Made by a program: the position numbers and the translations under genes
The notes under the pieces: model-generated
Database searches by the model: none
What the model saw: the letters and a program-made list of their open reading frames with translations, nothing else
What the model was told of the DNA's origin: nothing
Assembly: GCF_026210795.1 (NCBI RefSeq)
Contig: NC_089456.1
Location: forward strand, 808,501-872,500
Length of the DNA: 64,000 nt
Reading direction: 5' to 3'
From: Rhizophagus irregularis
Lineage: Eukaryota > Glomeromycota > Glomeromycetes > Glomerales > Glomeraceae
Shown here: positions 14,704 to 26,300 of the stretch, one piece after another
How positions within the stretch are numbered: position 1 is the stretch's first letter
Layout of the letters: each line of letters begins with the position of its first letter

Positions 14704-15532
14704 ATGACTTCCCAAGATGCATCAAATCGACTTCAATTTCTTTGGAATGCGTCACATACATTTTTATCAACCGTGCCTAGTCTTTCTGCTTTTTATATGC
14801 AGCAATTTAATCAATTTTCTGCTGAAAAAGAATTGAGTCTTGCCGAAGCTGTTAAACGAAAATATTGTAGTTATTGTGGTAGCATTTTTCTCCCAGGTAT
14901 AAATAGTCAAGTTAGAATTGAGAAAAACAAAAAAAGAAAAGGAAATAAAAAAAAGAATTCAGATCTCGATTTAGTTGGACAACCGAAAGGTAAACCATTA
15001 TTGTTTTTTTATATTTTTAGTCAAATTAATTTTAATCAACTTGTGTATTATAGAATCGAATGTAATTAAGCAAGAGAAAAACTCCCAAGAAAAAAAAGAA
15101 AAGAGACAAATAATTTATATTTATCCATCGAATCATAACAATAATCCAAAAAAACAAACGCATATTAAACGTCAACATAAGAATCATGTATCTTATGTTT
15201 GTAACACTTGTAATCGTGAAACAAGATTCGCCGGAAATACCATGAAAGATACAATTAAACAGAATTCAGATGTTAAACAACAAAAAGAATATACTTCTAG
15301 CTTCACCACGTCTGTTTCCCAAGATTTCACCTTACATAAAATGGCGTCATTGAACTCATCTTTATCAACTCAAGATAAGTCTTCAAATTGTAAAAAGACA
15401 AAGAAGAAACAAAAGAAAATGCAACTTCAGCAGTTACTGGCCGAGGAAAAAAGAAAAAGCTCTGATAAAAGAAATGATTTTAATAATTCTTCAGATGGAT
15501 TAAGCTTGAAAAATTTCTTGTCATCATTATGA
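14704..15532 (+). CDS. Rpr2/Rpp21/Snm1-type RNase P/MRP subunit-like protein
   Basis: Two exons (14704-14989 and 15054-15532) give 254 residues. Two CxxC pairs could form one zinc site: KYCSYCGSIFLPGIN (about 53-67) and YVCNTCNRETRF further on, separated by a Lys-rich insert. The CxxC-x-FLPG-N-x-VRIE pattern is the Rpr2/Rpp21 zinc-ribbon signature. An N-terminal helical part (RLQFLWNASHTFLS) precedes it, as in these proteins. The C terminus is highly basic and ends LSLKNFLSSL. Such proteins are subunits of RNase P (tRNA 5' processing) or RNase MRP (rRNA processing). I cannot tell which one this is. Confidence 0.72.
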
Positions 15533-16512
15533 TATAGTATTGATTTTTCAACCGTTCATTTGAATCATTTTAGTATAGCCGTATAGGAATGTTAAAATAT
15601 TCAGAGTTTAATTTTATTGCTCAAGTTGGTTTGTATCTGACTTGACTTTTAACTGTTTTTAACTTCAAAAGGTTTCATTGTAATAAGAACAAAAAAAATT
15701 ATATAATATATAATTATCAAATGATATATAATTATCAAATATATAATTATTAAGTAATATATAATTAATAATAATACATTCAAACTAGTTTATTGTAAAC
15801 CTGGTTTTAAACTGAGTTTGACTGGATTTGGAACCTAAACTGAACTGCTTTTTTTAGTATATATTATAAACTTATTAAACTTACTTAAATATCTGAAAAA
15901 CTTGATAAACAATGGCCGGAGTTATCATTAATTTTTAAATATAAAACCCATGTAAATTCTATTAAATTAATGCTTAATTTAGTTTAGCTTTCTTGAATAA
16001 GACAATAAGACTGGAATTCCGTTATGGTCCTTATCTTGTTTTATGAGGATAATCGTACAGTAGTATATTATTGGTTACGAATTAGGTTAGCGCACACTTA
16101 ACAACAATTTTGCATTGTAGTTAGGTCAGAAAAAATTGTTAAGATGTTCTATATAGAAAGTCATCATAAGCCTTACATAAGCCTGGATAAGCCCCTACAA
16201 GCCTTTATACATAGAAGTCACATGACTTTTCTGACGTTGAATTAATTTATTTATTATTTTGGGGTAGTTGCATGATGCATGCGTGGCAAGTTAAAATGAC
16301 AAATCATAATCAATTATGCACGTAATCTTAATTTTTTTTTTTTTTTTTCATATTTAAATAGTTACTGTACCCGGGGCGGGATTTTTTTCGATCAGTTGTA
16401 TTCATTCACGCATTTTTTCATGCTCTTTTATTTAGAAAAAATTTTTTGTGTATTCTGTTAAAGCTTTTTCATATACATTTCCAAAATTTACCGCATAAAC
16501 AAATAACTTGAA
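15533..16512. other. Intergenic, about 980 bp; short AT repeats
   Basis: No gene is visible. Positions 15705-15775 hold several copies of an atataattatcaa word, a simple AT repeat. Near 16330-16350 is a T tract followed by a GC-rich patch (cccggggcggg, about 16370) that stands out from the surroundings. It lies upstream of the MTHFR start and may be part of its promoter. Confidence 0.5.
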
Positions 16513-19119
16513 ATGAAAGTTATTAACAAAATTCTTAAGGCTCACGAAGAAGGAAGACCTTCCTGGTCCTTCGAATATTTTCCTCCAAAAACTCAACAGG
16601 TTTATATAAATTTAATTCTTCACTATTCCATTAACCAAGTTATATTATGAGAACTGCAAAACAATTTACGTCGGTTGTAGTTGACCTCAATAAAAACGCG
16701 AATTTGTGTTCGAATGAGTTTTCCTCATTTATACAAATTCTAATGTTTATCGAATATAAATTATAGTAAAAAAAATAAAAAAATTATTTGTTAAGCCATG
16801 AAAATATAAAAATTGACTAAATATAACAAACACTTCGCTCGTATCTTTACATGGTTTATCATACTAGGGTGTCCAAAATCTTTACGATCGTATGGAGCGT
16901 ATGTATCGTCTTGGACCTGAATTCATTGATGTTACATGGAACGCTGGTGGTACTACTTCGCAACTTACGAGTGAAATCGTGGCTACTGCGCAATCTGTAT
17001 ACGGCTTAGAAACGATTATGCATCTTACATGTACAAATATGCCCAAAGAAAAAGTTGATAAAGCACTTAAGGTAACTAATTTCTCGTTTTTCCCGTTAAT
17101 TGACTTTCATATGTATTCTCACGTTTATATTATAAAATTATTTTATTCTCAGGATGCAAAAGAATGCGGTTGTCAAAATATTCTTGCTCTTAGAGGTGAT
17201 CCACCTCGTGGTCAAGAACACTGGGAAGCATGTGAAAATGGGTTTTCACATGCCATTGATTTAGTTCGTTATATTCGCCAGCAATATGGGGATTACTTTG
17301 GTATTGCTGTTGCTGGATATTGTGAAGGTCATGTTGATAATCCTGATAAAGATGATGATCTTTATCGACTCAAGGAAAAGGTTGATGCTGGTGCAGACTT
17401 CATTATCACACAAGTGTTCTATGATGTTGATATATTCTTGAATTGGGTCAAAAAATGTCGCGCTATTGGCATTTCTTGTCCTATTATTCCCGGGATTTTG
17501 CCAATTCAAAATTATTCTGGTTTTAACAGAATTATAACTCTTTCAAAAACTATCGTTCCACAATTTGTGTTAGAAGAATTGGAACCAATTAAGGATGATG
17601 ATGCTGCTGTTAAGGAATATGGTATTAGGTTGGCTGTTGATATGATCAGAAAAATGTTCGCTGATGGTATAAAATGCTATCATTTTTATACCATGAATCT
17701 TGAGAGATCAACTCGATTAATTTTAGAAGCTCTAGAATTTGTTCCTCCTATAGAAAACGTGAAACCTTTACCTTGGTGTCCAGTGAGTGTTGATATATCT
17801 TTTTTAAATATGTATATAATAAACATATATAGTATCATGCTTAATAGTATCTATTACGCGATATTTAGTCTCTTTCGGCAAAACGCAAGAAAGAAAATGT
17901 TCGCCCTATATTTTGGAGAAATCGCACGAAAAGTTATATTGCTCGAACAGAAGCATGGGATGAATTTCCTAATGGTAGATGGGGTGATTCCCGCTCGCCT
18001 GGTAATTAAAAAGCGGCTCGTCAATTTGTTTATTTATATAAAGTAAATTTATATATGCTAATTTATAAATTCTTCAAATTTTCGATTAGCTTTCGGTGAG
18101 CTTGATGGTTACGGAGTTTCTCTTAAACACAGCGTAAGTATTAATTTTGTCATTAACTAATTTTTATAAAAAATTTCAACAAAATTCAATCTTTTTTTTA
18201 CATTCTTAATTAAAGAAAAAGGGAGCTTTGGAGTTATGGGGATATCCTCAAAAACATAGCGATATATTTGATGTATTTGTTCAATATTGTCGTGGTGAAG
18301 TAAATTCTTTACCATGGTCTGATCAACCTCTAGCTGAAGAAAGTAATATTATCAGAGAACAATTAGCACATATTAATTCCTTGGGATATTTAACAATCAA
18401 TTCACAACCTGCTGTTAATGGAGTTCGTAGTGATCATAAGATTTTTGGTTGGGGCCCAAAAAATGGATATGTTTATCAAAAGGTAAATATTCTTATTTGT
18501 ATTCAATTACACGTTAATATATTAATTATCCTTATTATTTATTACTTAGGCATATTTAGAAGTTTTTATTTCTCCTACACAACTTGATGCTCTCATTGCA
18601 AGAATTGAGCGTGATACTAATATAACATATTATGCTGTAAACAAACAGGTAATTATTAATCATATAAAGGTTTATTTTGGTTGTTTATTGGATCAAAATT
18701 TTAAATTTTACTTTTTAGGGAGATTTAAAAACAAACACTCAAAGTGATGGGCCAAATGCTGTTACTTGGGGAGTTTTTCCTGGAAAAGAAATAATTCAAC
18801 CAACAATTGTTGAAGCAGTGAGCTTTACGGCTTGGAAGGTAATAAAGATAAATTTTTTTTTTTGGTAACTTTTCATATAATTGTAAATTTCGATTATTAA
18901 TTTTATTAATTTTAAATTTTATGATAGGATGAGGCATTCGAATTATGGAATGAATGGACCAAAATTTATGATACGGATTCCATATCCGCTAAACTGATTA
19001 CAGATATAGCGGATAATTGGTATCTTATTAATATAGTGCATAACGATTTTCATGATAGTGATGGCATATTCAAAATTTTTGAACAAATTTCTGTCACAGA
19101 CTATGAAGCTGATCGTTAA
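16513..19119 (+). CDS. MET13: Methylenetetrahydrofolate reductase
   Basis: Nine exons (16513-16599, 16868-17071, 17153-17782, 17869-18001, 18090-18133, 18216-18482, 18550-18648, 18719-18838, 18928-19119) give 591 residues, the eukaryotic length. The enzyme reduces 5,10-methylene-THF to 5-methyl-THF for methionine synthesis. The N-terminal TIM barrel (about 1-300) shows [10 protein letters not shown] with the catalytic Glu, [53 protein letters not shown] and [10 protein letters not shown]. The C-terminal regulatory, SAM-binding half carries [51 protein letters not shown] and a C-terminal [10 protein letters not shown] segment. All junctions keep the frame. Confidence 0.96.
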
Positions 19120-20339
19120 ATTTACACGAGTAGAATATTAAACATAAAAACATTTAATTTATGTTGCTGGTAGGTAAATATGTATAGATGGTTCTCTAAT
19201 TTGGGAACAAACTCTGATGAAAATGTAAAAGTATCTATAGAGCAACTTTACATTGATTAATTTTATTTTATTTTATTTTATTATTTTTTAAAAAAAACTG
19301 TTCTTACTATCATAAAATTAATTCATTTGGATGTTAATTTAAAATTGGCTTAGCTTGTATAAGAAATTTGTATTATTATAATGGTACAGTACATATATAC
19401 ATATTTTTTTTAATACCTTTTTAATATAAAAATACATATCAAAAATTGTTCAGTATTAAAAAAACCAAAACAAAACTAAACTCTCTTTTTTGTAAATGCA
19501 TAATATCCTCATGGCAAATCAAATTTTGGTGTCACTACACGAATTTCAGAATCTGTTCAGGTGTTGAGATCAGTTAAGTTTAAATAATGTACTTAACCAG
19601 CTTTAGAATTTAGTATTTTGTAATTAATGATGACGTATAGATATCACTGATTACAAATTAAATTAAGGCACATTTAAACCGCAACAATTATTGAGATAAT
19701 AGTAGCGGTTTAAAGATATAGAGCTTTGTCGATTTAATTTGATGTTTACGTCTTTTATAGCATGCAGTCTCATCAACTTTACGACTCATTTAATCCTTAA
19801 TTCCTTATAAAAAATTTCAACAATAGATAAATAAACCAAAAAACTGAGAAAGTTGAAAGATGGGTAGGTGTGATGTATAATTTTTTCCGGATGATATTTT
19901 TGACAAATATATTCACATCACCCGAAAAAAAACCCAAAAAGAACTATAAATGTTTAAGGCATATCGTTCATGTTTGATTGTTATTGGGAAATTGTGATTT
20001 TCATGATTAGCAGAATAAGAATATAAGCAAGTCCCCATAAACATCAATGAACGATATCACCATCCCATCATAACTGAATACCACCATATACTGACCTGAT
20101 ATAATGTATATTCATCCATACAACCCTTAAGGAATAAAAGGAAAAAAAAAAATTGATCGGGAATAAAATAAAACTAATAAATGAGGGAATACAAGCTTTT
20201 GTTCAGGTAATTATACTAATTATTTGCAAAAAATGATTATGATAATTAATAAAATCTAATTACATAAATATGAAATATAGATCCATATCTTTCTCCCTTT
20301 TTTTGCAAATTTAGAACAAGAAGCTCATATCCTTCCCAT
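19120..20339. other. Intergenic between convergent genes, about 1.2 kb
   Basis: This lies between the 3' ends of MTHFR and the dsRBD-type gene and holds both 3' UTRs. It has homopolymer runs and no tRNA, repeat array or credible ORF. A weak inverted pair (tgtgatgt at about 19868 and acatcac at about 19915) is probably chance. Confidence 0.5.
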
Positions 20340-21968
20340 TTACTCATTATTCTCATAAAATTTGTATGCAAGCTCAGCTACTTCCTCCTTTGCATCTACT
20401 TTCTTAGAACATAACTTACTTCCAGTAAAAACACGATTATTAATTGTAACGCTACATCGATATCCTCCATATATATTATGGAAGTCAAAATCAGGCTTTT
20501 CCAAATTTCTTTTTTGGCAAAGTTCATGAAGCAAAGTAACATGTTTCTTTCGTAAAACTCTTCCATTTTTATCAGAGACCACCTTTTCAGGAGCTCTCTT
20601 TGGTTTATGCAAAGCCGCGGCAGCACATAAACGTTTACTTTTACGGTTTCGAACAAAATTCTTTTTTGTAGATCCATTTTTATTATGTGAGGCAGGGACA
20701 GCATACGGATGAAATCCATTATTGACACTTGTTTGAGTTATTGAAGAAGAATTCACTGCGTTAATATATGGTACGCTAGATACACTAGTTGACGGAGATC
20801 CAATTTGACACTCGACCGAAGTTGGAGAAACGTAAGTTTCCGGTTTAACTTCAACATTGTTGAAAAAAGGAGCAGTTGAGGTGCTAATACATCCATATGA
20901 ATCAACCGCCTGTTGATGGTTATAACCAATTAAATTATTATTTATATTGTTATTAGTATTACCGTTTGGATTCTGATATCCTAATGATTGACCATATGTA
21001 AGATTCGTAGCAGCTTGGATATTATTACTCATAGTTGGCATATAATAATTAGTATAGGTGTCGTAAGGGTAAACATAACCATTCGGAGAATAATTTACAA
21101 GAGGAGTTGGTTGCGTTGATTCCAGTATTTTTTTAGTATCTTCCTTAAAATCACATTTATACAATCCTTGTCGCATCTTTTGGTTCTTGATCTTTCGGCT
21201 GATATCTGCTTGCTCTTTCTCAACAAATTCATTATATAATATATCAAAAGCTATTTGAGATATATGGTCTTTTGCATCTTTTTTAACCCAGAATACATGT
21301 TCAGAACTAAATTTCCTCGAATTTACTTCGCAATCCATTAAGTATGTTCCAATCCATTCCTGTCTTACGTGATAAACAGGTTGCCCAATTTTATGGTATT
21401 GACAGAATTCAAGCAACATAACGCAAGGTCTTTCATTGACATGCGTTTCTTTAAATTTTTTTAACCATTCAATAGAACGAGGAATCATATCTGAAGGTTG
21501 CATCAACTTTCCAATTTGTCTTACTCCTTTACAGAACCTCCCATCCTTCTTTGGAACTGTGTGAGATTTAACAAGAGCATCCTTAATTTGTTTAAAAATG
21601 ATTGGCATTTGTTGTTCTAGGGTTAACAAAGCAATTTTCGCAGCATCTTCTTTTGCTTCTTGTTTCTTTAATTTTAATTCTGGAGACCTAAAACTTTGGT
21701 CAAGAAATTCTACGGTACAGTAAAATCCATTAGCAATAAGTTCTTGGGTGTAAGCATATACTGGAGGAGCCGGTGTCTTCAACTTTTGATGTATAGTATT
21801 TAGCCAAGTGATCGGATTTAACTCATTATAATCGGCCTCGCTCCAACGTTTTAATACTATAAGACCTGGAGGGTCACATGAATTTTGAACTGGAAAATTA
21901 TTTACACTAGGGCTTGATGCAGCAGCTCGAGTTTGAGCTTTTAATTTTCCTTTGACGTCTTTTGGCAT
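20340..21968 (-). CDS. Intronless protein with three dsRBD-like segments, 542 aa
   Basis: One uninterrupted frame of 542 residues in a neighbourhood where most genes have introns. Three segments resemble the double-stranded-RNA-binding fold. The first (about 50-118) has an alpha part WLNTIHQKL, the strands YCTVEFLDQSF and the end KKQEAKEDAAKIALLTL. The second (about 180-265) has VMLLEFCQYHKIGQPVY and ends KKDAKDHISQIAFDILY. The third (about 475-542) has LLHELCQKRNLEKPDFDF, YRCSVTINNRVFTG and the ending KKVDAKEEVAELAYKFY. The K-x2-(A/D)K(E/D)-x2-A pattern is the best evidence. A long Asn/Ser/Tyr-rich linker (about 285-440) and a basic stretch precede the last segment. No catalytic domain is seen. 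RNA binding is inferred. Confidence 0.7.
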   Translation of the reverse strand: MPKDVKGKLKAQTRAAASSPSVNNFPVQNSCDPPGLIVLKRWSEADYNELNPITWLNTIHQKLKTPAPPVYAYTQELIANGFYCTVEFLDQSFRSPELKLKKQEAKEDAAKIALLTLEQQMPIIFKQIKDALVKSHTVPKKDGRFCKGVRQIGKLMQPSDMIPRSIEWLKKFKETHVNERPCVMLLEFCQYHKIGQPVYHVRQEWIGTYLMDCEVNSRKFSSEHVFWVKKDAKDHISQIAFDILYNEFVEKEQADISRKIKNQKMRQGLYKCDFKEDTKKILESTQPTPLVNYSPNGYVYPYDTYTNYYMPTMSNNIQAATNLTYGQSLGYQNPNGNTNNNINNNLIGYNHQQAVDSYGCISTSTAPFFNNVEVKPETYVSPTSVECQIGSPSTSVSSVPYINAVNSSSITQTSVNNGFHPYAVPASHNKNGSTKKNFVRNRKSKRLCAAAALHKPKRAPEKVVSDKNGRVLRKKHVTLLHELCQKRNLEKPDFDFHNIYGGYRCSVTINNRVFTGSKLCSKKVDAKEEVAELAYKFYENNE

Positions 21969-22375
21969 GGCTCTAAAATTTCTCTAGAAAGTTTTTACCT
22001 TGCACATTGTATAATGAACAGCAAATCATTTAAATCATTTCACCTGACTGACATCGATATTATATCATGATCAGCTGACAATTAACTAAAGTTTTTAATA
22101 GATTTTATAGAGATCAACAACTTTGGTTCTAATATAACAGGGTTTTTTCTTTGGTGGTTCTATTGGTCAGTGAGTAAGGTATAATTATAATGTTTGACAA
22201 AGGGTTTTAAGTGGTATATCAAACTATCATTTTAATTTAAGCTTTATTGTATAATTTGAATATAGTATTATATAGATAGATACAAACTTTAAAAATTAAA
22301 ATTACTAAACTAAAAAACCATTAGGTTAAATTATATGATCTCTTTTTTTAAAAAAAAATTTAGTAAATTTAAAAA
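21969..22375. other. Intergenic, about 400 bp
   Basis: Promoter side of the dsRBD-like gene and 3' flank of the small coiled-coil gene. No feature is recognised. Confidence 0.45.
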
Positions 22376-22624
22376 TCAAGATTGTTTTTTTTCTTCCGTA
22401 GGTTTTGGCTTCTTTTCATCTTCAAGTTTAGGAGTTTGCTCTTCCAGCATAGCATCTATTTTTGCATTTAAATTATCAAGTCTCTCATCAAGCTCGTTTA
22501 ATGCTCCCTCCGCCTTATCCATATCTTTAAGTATTTCGTTAATATTTAAATTTTCGTCTATAATAGAATCTACCGATAATTCCGACTGATTAGTTGGGGA
22601 TTTAGGAGATGCGGAACCAGGCAT
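22376..22624 (-). CDS. Small acidic coiled-coil protein, 82 aa
   Basis: An intronless 82-residue frame. It has a Ser/Pro-rich start, then a heptad-like helix (about 26-65: ILKDMDKAEGALNELDERL and DNLNAKIDAMLEEQ), then a Lys/Glu/Pro tail. The codon pattern and clean coiled coil argue for a real gene. The helix resembles the short coiled-coil UPF0184/bublin (BBLN) proteins, which also have a central D-L-x2-L-x2-L pattern, but I cannot confirm homology. No neighbour suggests a role. Confidence 0.55.
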   Translation of the reverse strand: MPGSASPKSPTNQSELSVDSIIDENLNINEILKDMDKAEGALNELDERLDNLNAKIDAMLEEQTPKLEDEKKPKPTEEKKQS

Positions 22625-23329
22625 TTTTATGAATTGCTGTTTTCTTAATTCTTATGGGAAATTAAATATTCGTATTTATTGACTGCAAAAAAAAAGAAAA
22701 AAAACAATCTTATTATAAATAAAAAAAAAAATCAAATAAAAAAATAATAATAACTAACTAACTGAAAGGATAAATACTTTTTTAATATAACTGATAATTA
22801 GAGTTTATAGATTGTCTTTTCAAGAACAAACATGTTAGAATGCAGGAAAATCCAATTTATATTCGTTTTACATTGATACTGTTTCACCAAAATGATAAAA
22901 AAAACCAAAAAAACGTGGAAGCGTGTATTTCATGTACTGCCTATATTAACGTGTGGTTGATTTTGTTGAATAGCATAATTTTAACGCTTATATTTCCATC
23001 ATCTCCTTTTCCATTAGGAGAATCAAAACGGTGCAAGTCACCTTTGCAGGTGGAGTATACGATCCACTTCGAGACGTTTTTTCTAACTGCATTTACTTAT
23101 TTTTTTTTTTAAAAAAAATAAAATAAAATAAAATTTAGATCTCATTAACGGTTGCAACATCGAAACATAAGTCTCTCCTTTATATTTATTCCTATCATTT
23201 CCTTCGAACAATTTTAAATTCCTAACTTATATTGCTCTCATATAACGAAACTACAAACAAGATCGTACCATAAACGTTTTTTTTTTTTATCGCAATAGTT
23301 TGAAAAACAATATTGCGACCTCATAAAAT
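22625..23329. other. Intergenic, divergent promoter region upstream of the DOCK gene
   Basis: About 700 bp between the divergent coiled-coil gene and the DOCK start. It has many A and T runs, including a T tract just before 23290. The 90-codon frame at 22840-23112 has no motif and is not credited. Confidence 0.5.
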
Positions 23330-26300
23330 ATGATATCAACTTCCGTTTGGACGCCTTTGCCTAGATTTGGATATGGGTTTGCTATTTATCCTTTTACACC
23401 TGGAGCGCAAACAAATTCGTCTGATTCAACAAAAGAAAGGCCTCAAGAAGATATTCAAGACTATCCTAAGGAAGAACTTCCGGAAAAGCCAAAAGAAACA
23501 CCTGTACCTGAAGCTGCTGAAAATAATGTTTCATCTGATACAGCATCGATATCTTCTGAAAATTCAAATTCGCACATTATAACATATCAAGTCACTCTTG
23601 AAGTAGGTGATGAAGTATACGTTTTTGAGGAACAAGGGGATTGGTATCGTGGTTATGTCGTTTCTCAATTACGCCAAACCGAAGAACCTCAGGTTTATGT
23701 CGGAATTTTTCCAATGAATCATGTTTATATAAAAGAATATTTAGAAGACTTGGAATTACAAGTATATGATACACATAGTAGCGATTCTGCTCCCTTTTCT
23801 CCGAGAGGTGAACGAAGTAATCGTCCTCCACCTCCTTTACCGTCTCTTAAATGCGGCGATGATACAATTAGTGGTAAAACTGAACCATTGGTGGATGAGA
23901 TTGCTAGCACAGTAAGAGAATGGAGTAGTCTTTTACCAAAATATCTGGAAGAGCGAAAATATGACATGTTCACAACAGTCAAGGATCAAATAAATAATTT
24001 ATTACAAGGACGTCGACAACTATTAGCCCAAACCTTATCTCAAGATGAATTAAGCAAATTACGTAAAGAGCTTATTAATAAGTTAGTTTCCGGAAATTTA
24101 ATTCAGGATTTGGATATTATCGTACGAAATCCCGAAAGAGGTTTTTTAGCAGATGAGACCAATATATCTGCTATTCGACTTTACCAATTGCAGTCTCAAT
24201 TGTCACTTTTAAATGTAGATAAATCAAAGTCTGACTCAATTCTTATGAGTCCTATAAGTCCCTCTTCATTAGCACCTTCCGGTAGTAGTTACTTCCATTC
24301 CCAAAATTCAGGTTCAGCAACCACTGACAATAGTAGCCATGCACCGAAATTTTATCATGTCTTTTTAGATCTAAAAGCTTGGGTTGCTTCCATTTCAGCT
24401 CCCGGGGAATATACCGAACTTTATTTTTCATTATATACAAAAGCGGACTCAAAATTTATTACTGAGGAATATTTTATTATATTGAACCATAATGGTGTTC
24501 CAAAAGATGAAAGCAAAATTGGCAAAATTCGGACAATTTTTACTGATCTTTCGCCTCATGACATCCAGGAACAAATTTATCTTGTATGCAGAATTGTACG
24601 TACAGGAAGTATGAAATTAGCCGATAAGGATAAGGAAGTTACAAAAGAAGGTGGTTCAATGACTTCATTATTTTCAAAATCATCAAAAGATATGGATCAA
24701 GTTGATCAATTATCACAATCTAATGGAAGAATAACGCCACAAACTTTCCGTAGGCCGTTTGGTTGTGCCGTTCTCGAAATAACTCATCTTCTTCAAGGTA
24801 AAGAGAAGGAAACTCTCAGTGAGCATGTGATGCCCATATATGTACCCATTCAAGAGTCAACATTTGCTACCCTACACGAAGATATTATGCATAATCACAT
24901 TAAGGAGTATGAAAAATCTCCACGTGCTGAAATGGTTAGTGTCTCACTTAGACCATATTATGGCGAGACCACAACTATTATTAAAGAAAATCCTGCGCTA
25001 CTCCAAGATATTCCAATCACATCTCGCCTTGGATTTGCTGATGTTGTATTTCCTGGGGATACAAGAAATGAAATTTATCTTAAACTTATATCAGGAGATT
25101 TTACGCAAGGTCGCACTACAACGGCTAAAAATGTTCAAGTGACAGCTGAAGTGAAGTTAAACACAGGAGAAACCTTAGAAAATGTGATATCACAAGGAGC
25201 TGGTGAACCTAAAGTTTCACAATTTGAATCCCTGGTTTTTTATCATTCAAATAATCCTATATGGGGTGAATTGATTAAATTAAATATCCCGGTAGAATTA
25301 TTTGAACAGGCTCACGTATTTCTTACCTTTCGGCATCGTTCTACTAAGGATAAAAAAGAGGATAAAATTTTCGCGTTTGCTTATATGCCCTTATTTTCCG
25401 AAAATAGGGCATTTATAAGTGATGGTAAACATTCACTTGTTTTATATAAATATGATAAGCAATGGACGAATCCTTCTATTTACCTCAAAGCACCATGGTC
25501 TCCCACTGCTACAGTTTCTGATACAGCCTCAACACATTCTTCCGTAAATTCACATTCTTCACATAAAATGGTTCCTTCTTCTAAAGATACTGTAGTAATC
25601 TGGACATTTTTATGTTCGACAAAGTACACTCAAAATGAAATCCTCCTTAAATTATTAAATTGGGAAAAGCAGCTTATGTCAGATGTAAACGAGATAATGC
25701 CGGTTTTGAAGAAATTTACCTTTGTGAGTGAAGTAGAAATAGTCAAATTTCTCCAAGATATCTTTGATGCACTTTTTGGTATACTCGTATCAACAAGAAA
25801 TCAACAAGGAGAGCTTGATGATTTAATATTCAATGCCCTTGTTATAATCCTTGGAATAGTGTCTGATAGGCGATTCATGAATTTTAGGCCAGTACTTGAT
25901 GTATATATTGAAAAACATTTTTCGTGTGCAGCCGCGTCTTCTCATTTAATACGTTCAATGAATCGACTTGTATGTAATCCGACAAGCCCAGATAATGCTC
26001 AAAGTTTGCGCTCAGCTATAAAAGTTTGGCAATATATTTTTAAGATAATAATGCGATCTCGCGAACTTCAGCGAACAAAAGAATCCAATATGGGATTGTC
26101 TGGTAATTATGTTGAAGAACAATTCAAAGAAGAACTATTTTCCTTATTTAAAAGTATTGATAAGCTAATGTCTATAACAACACCTCAGTCTATAATTGGG
26201 ACACAAACATTAGCATTACAACATTTCGCTTCTATTTTTACAGATCTTGGAAAATGCTTTACTCCTGGTGATCTTGTACAAATTGCAATCCGTTTCACGG

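Noticed and set aside
22840-23112. A 90-codon frame upstream of the DOCK gene
   Set aside because: Low-complexity and no recognisable domain; lies in the probable promoter.
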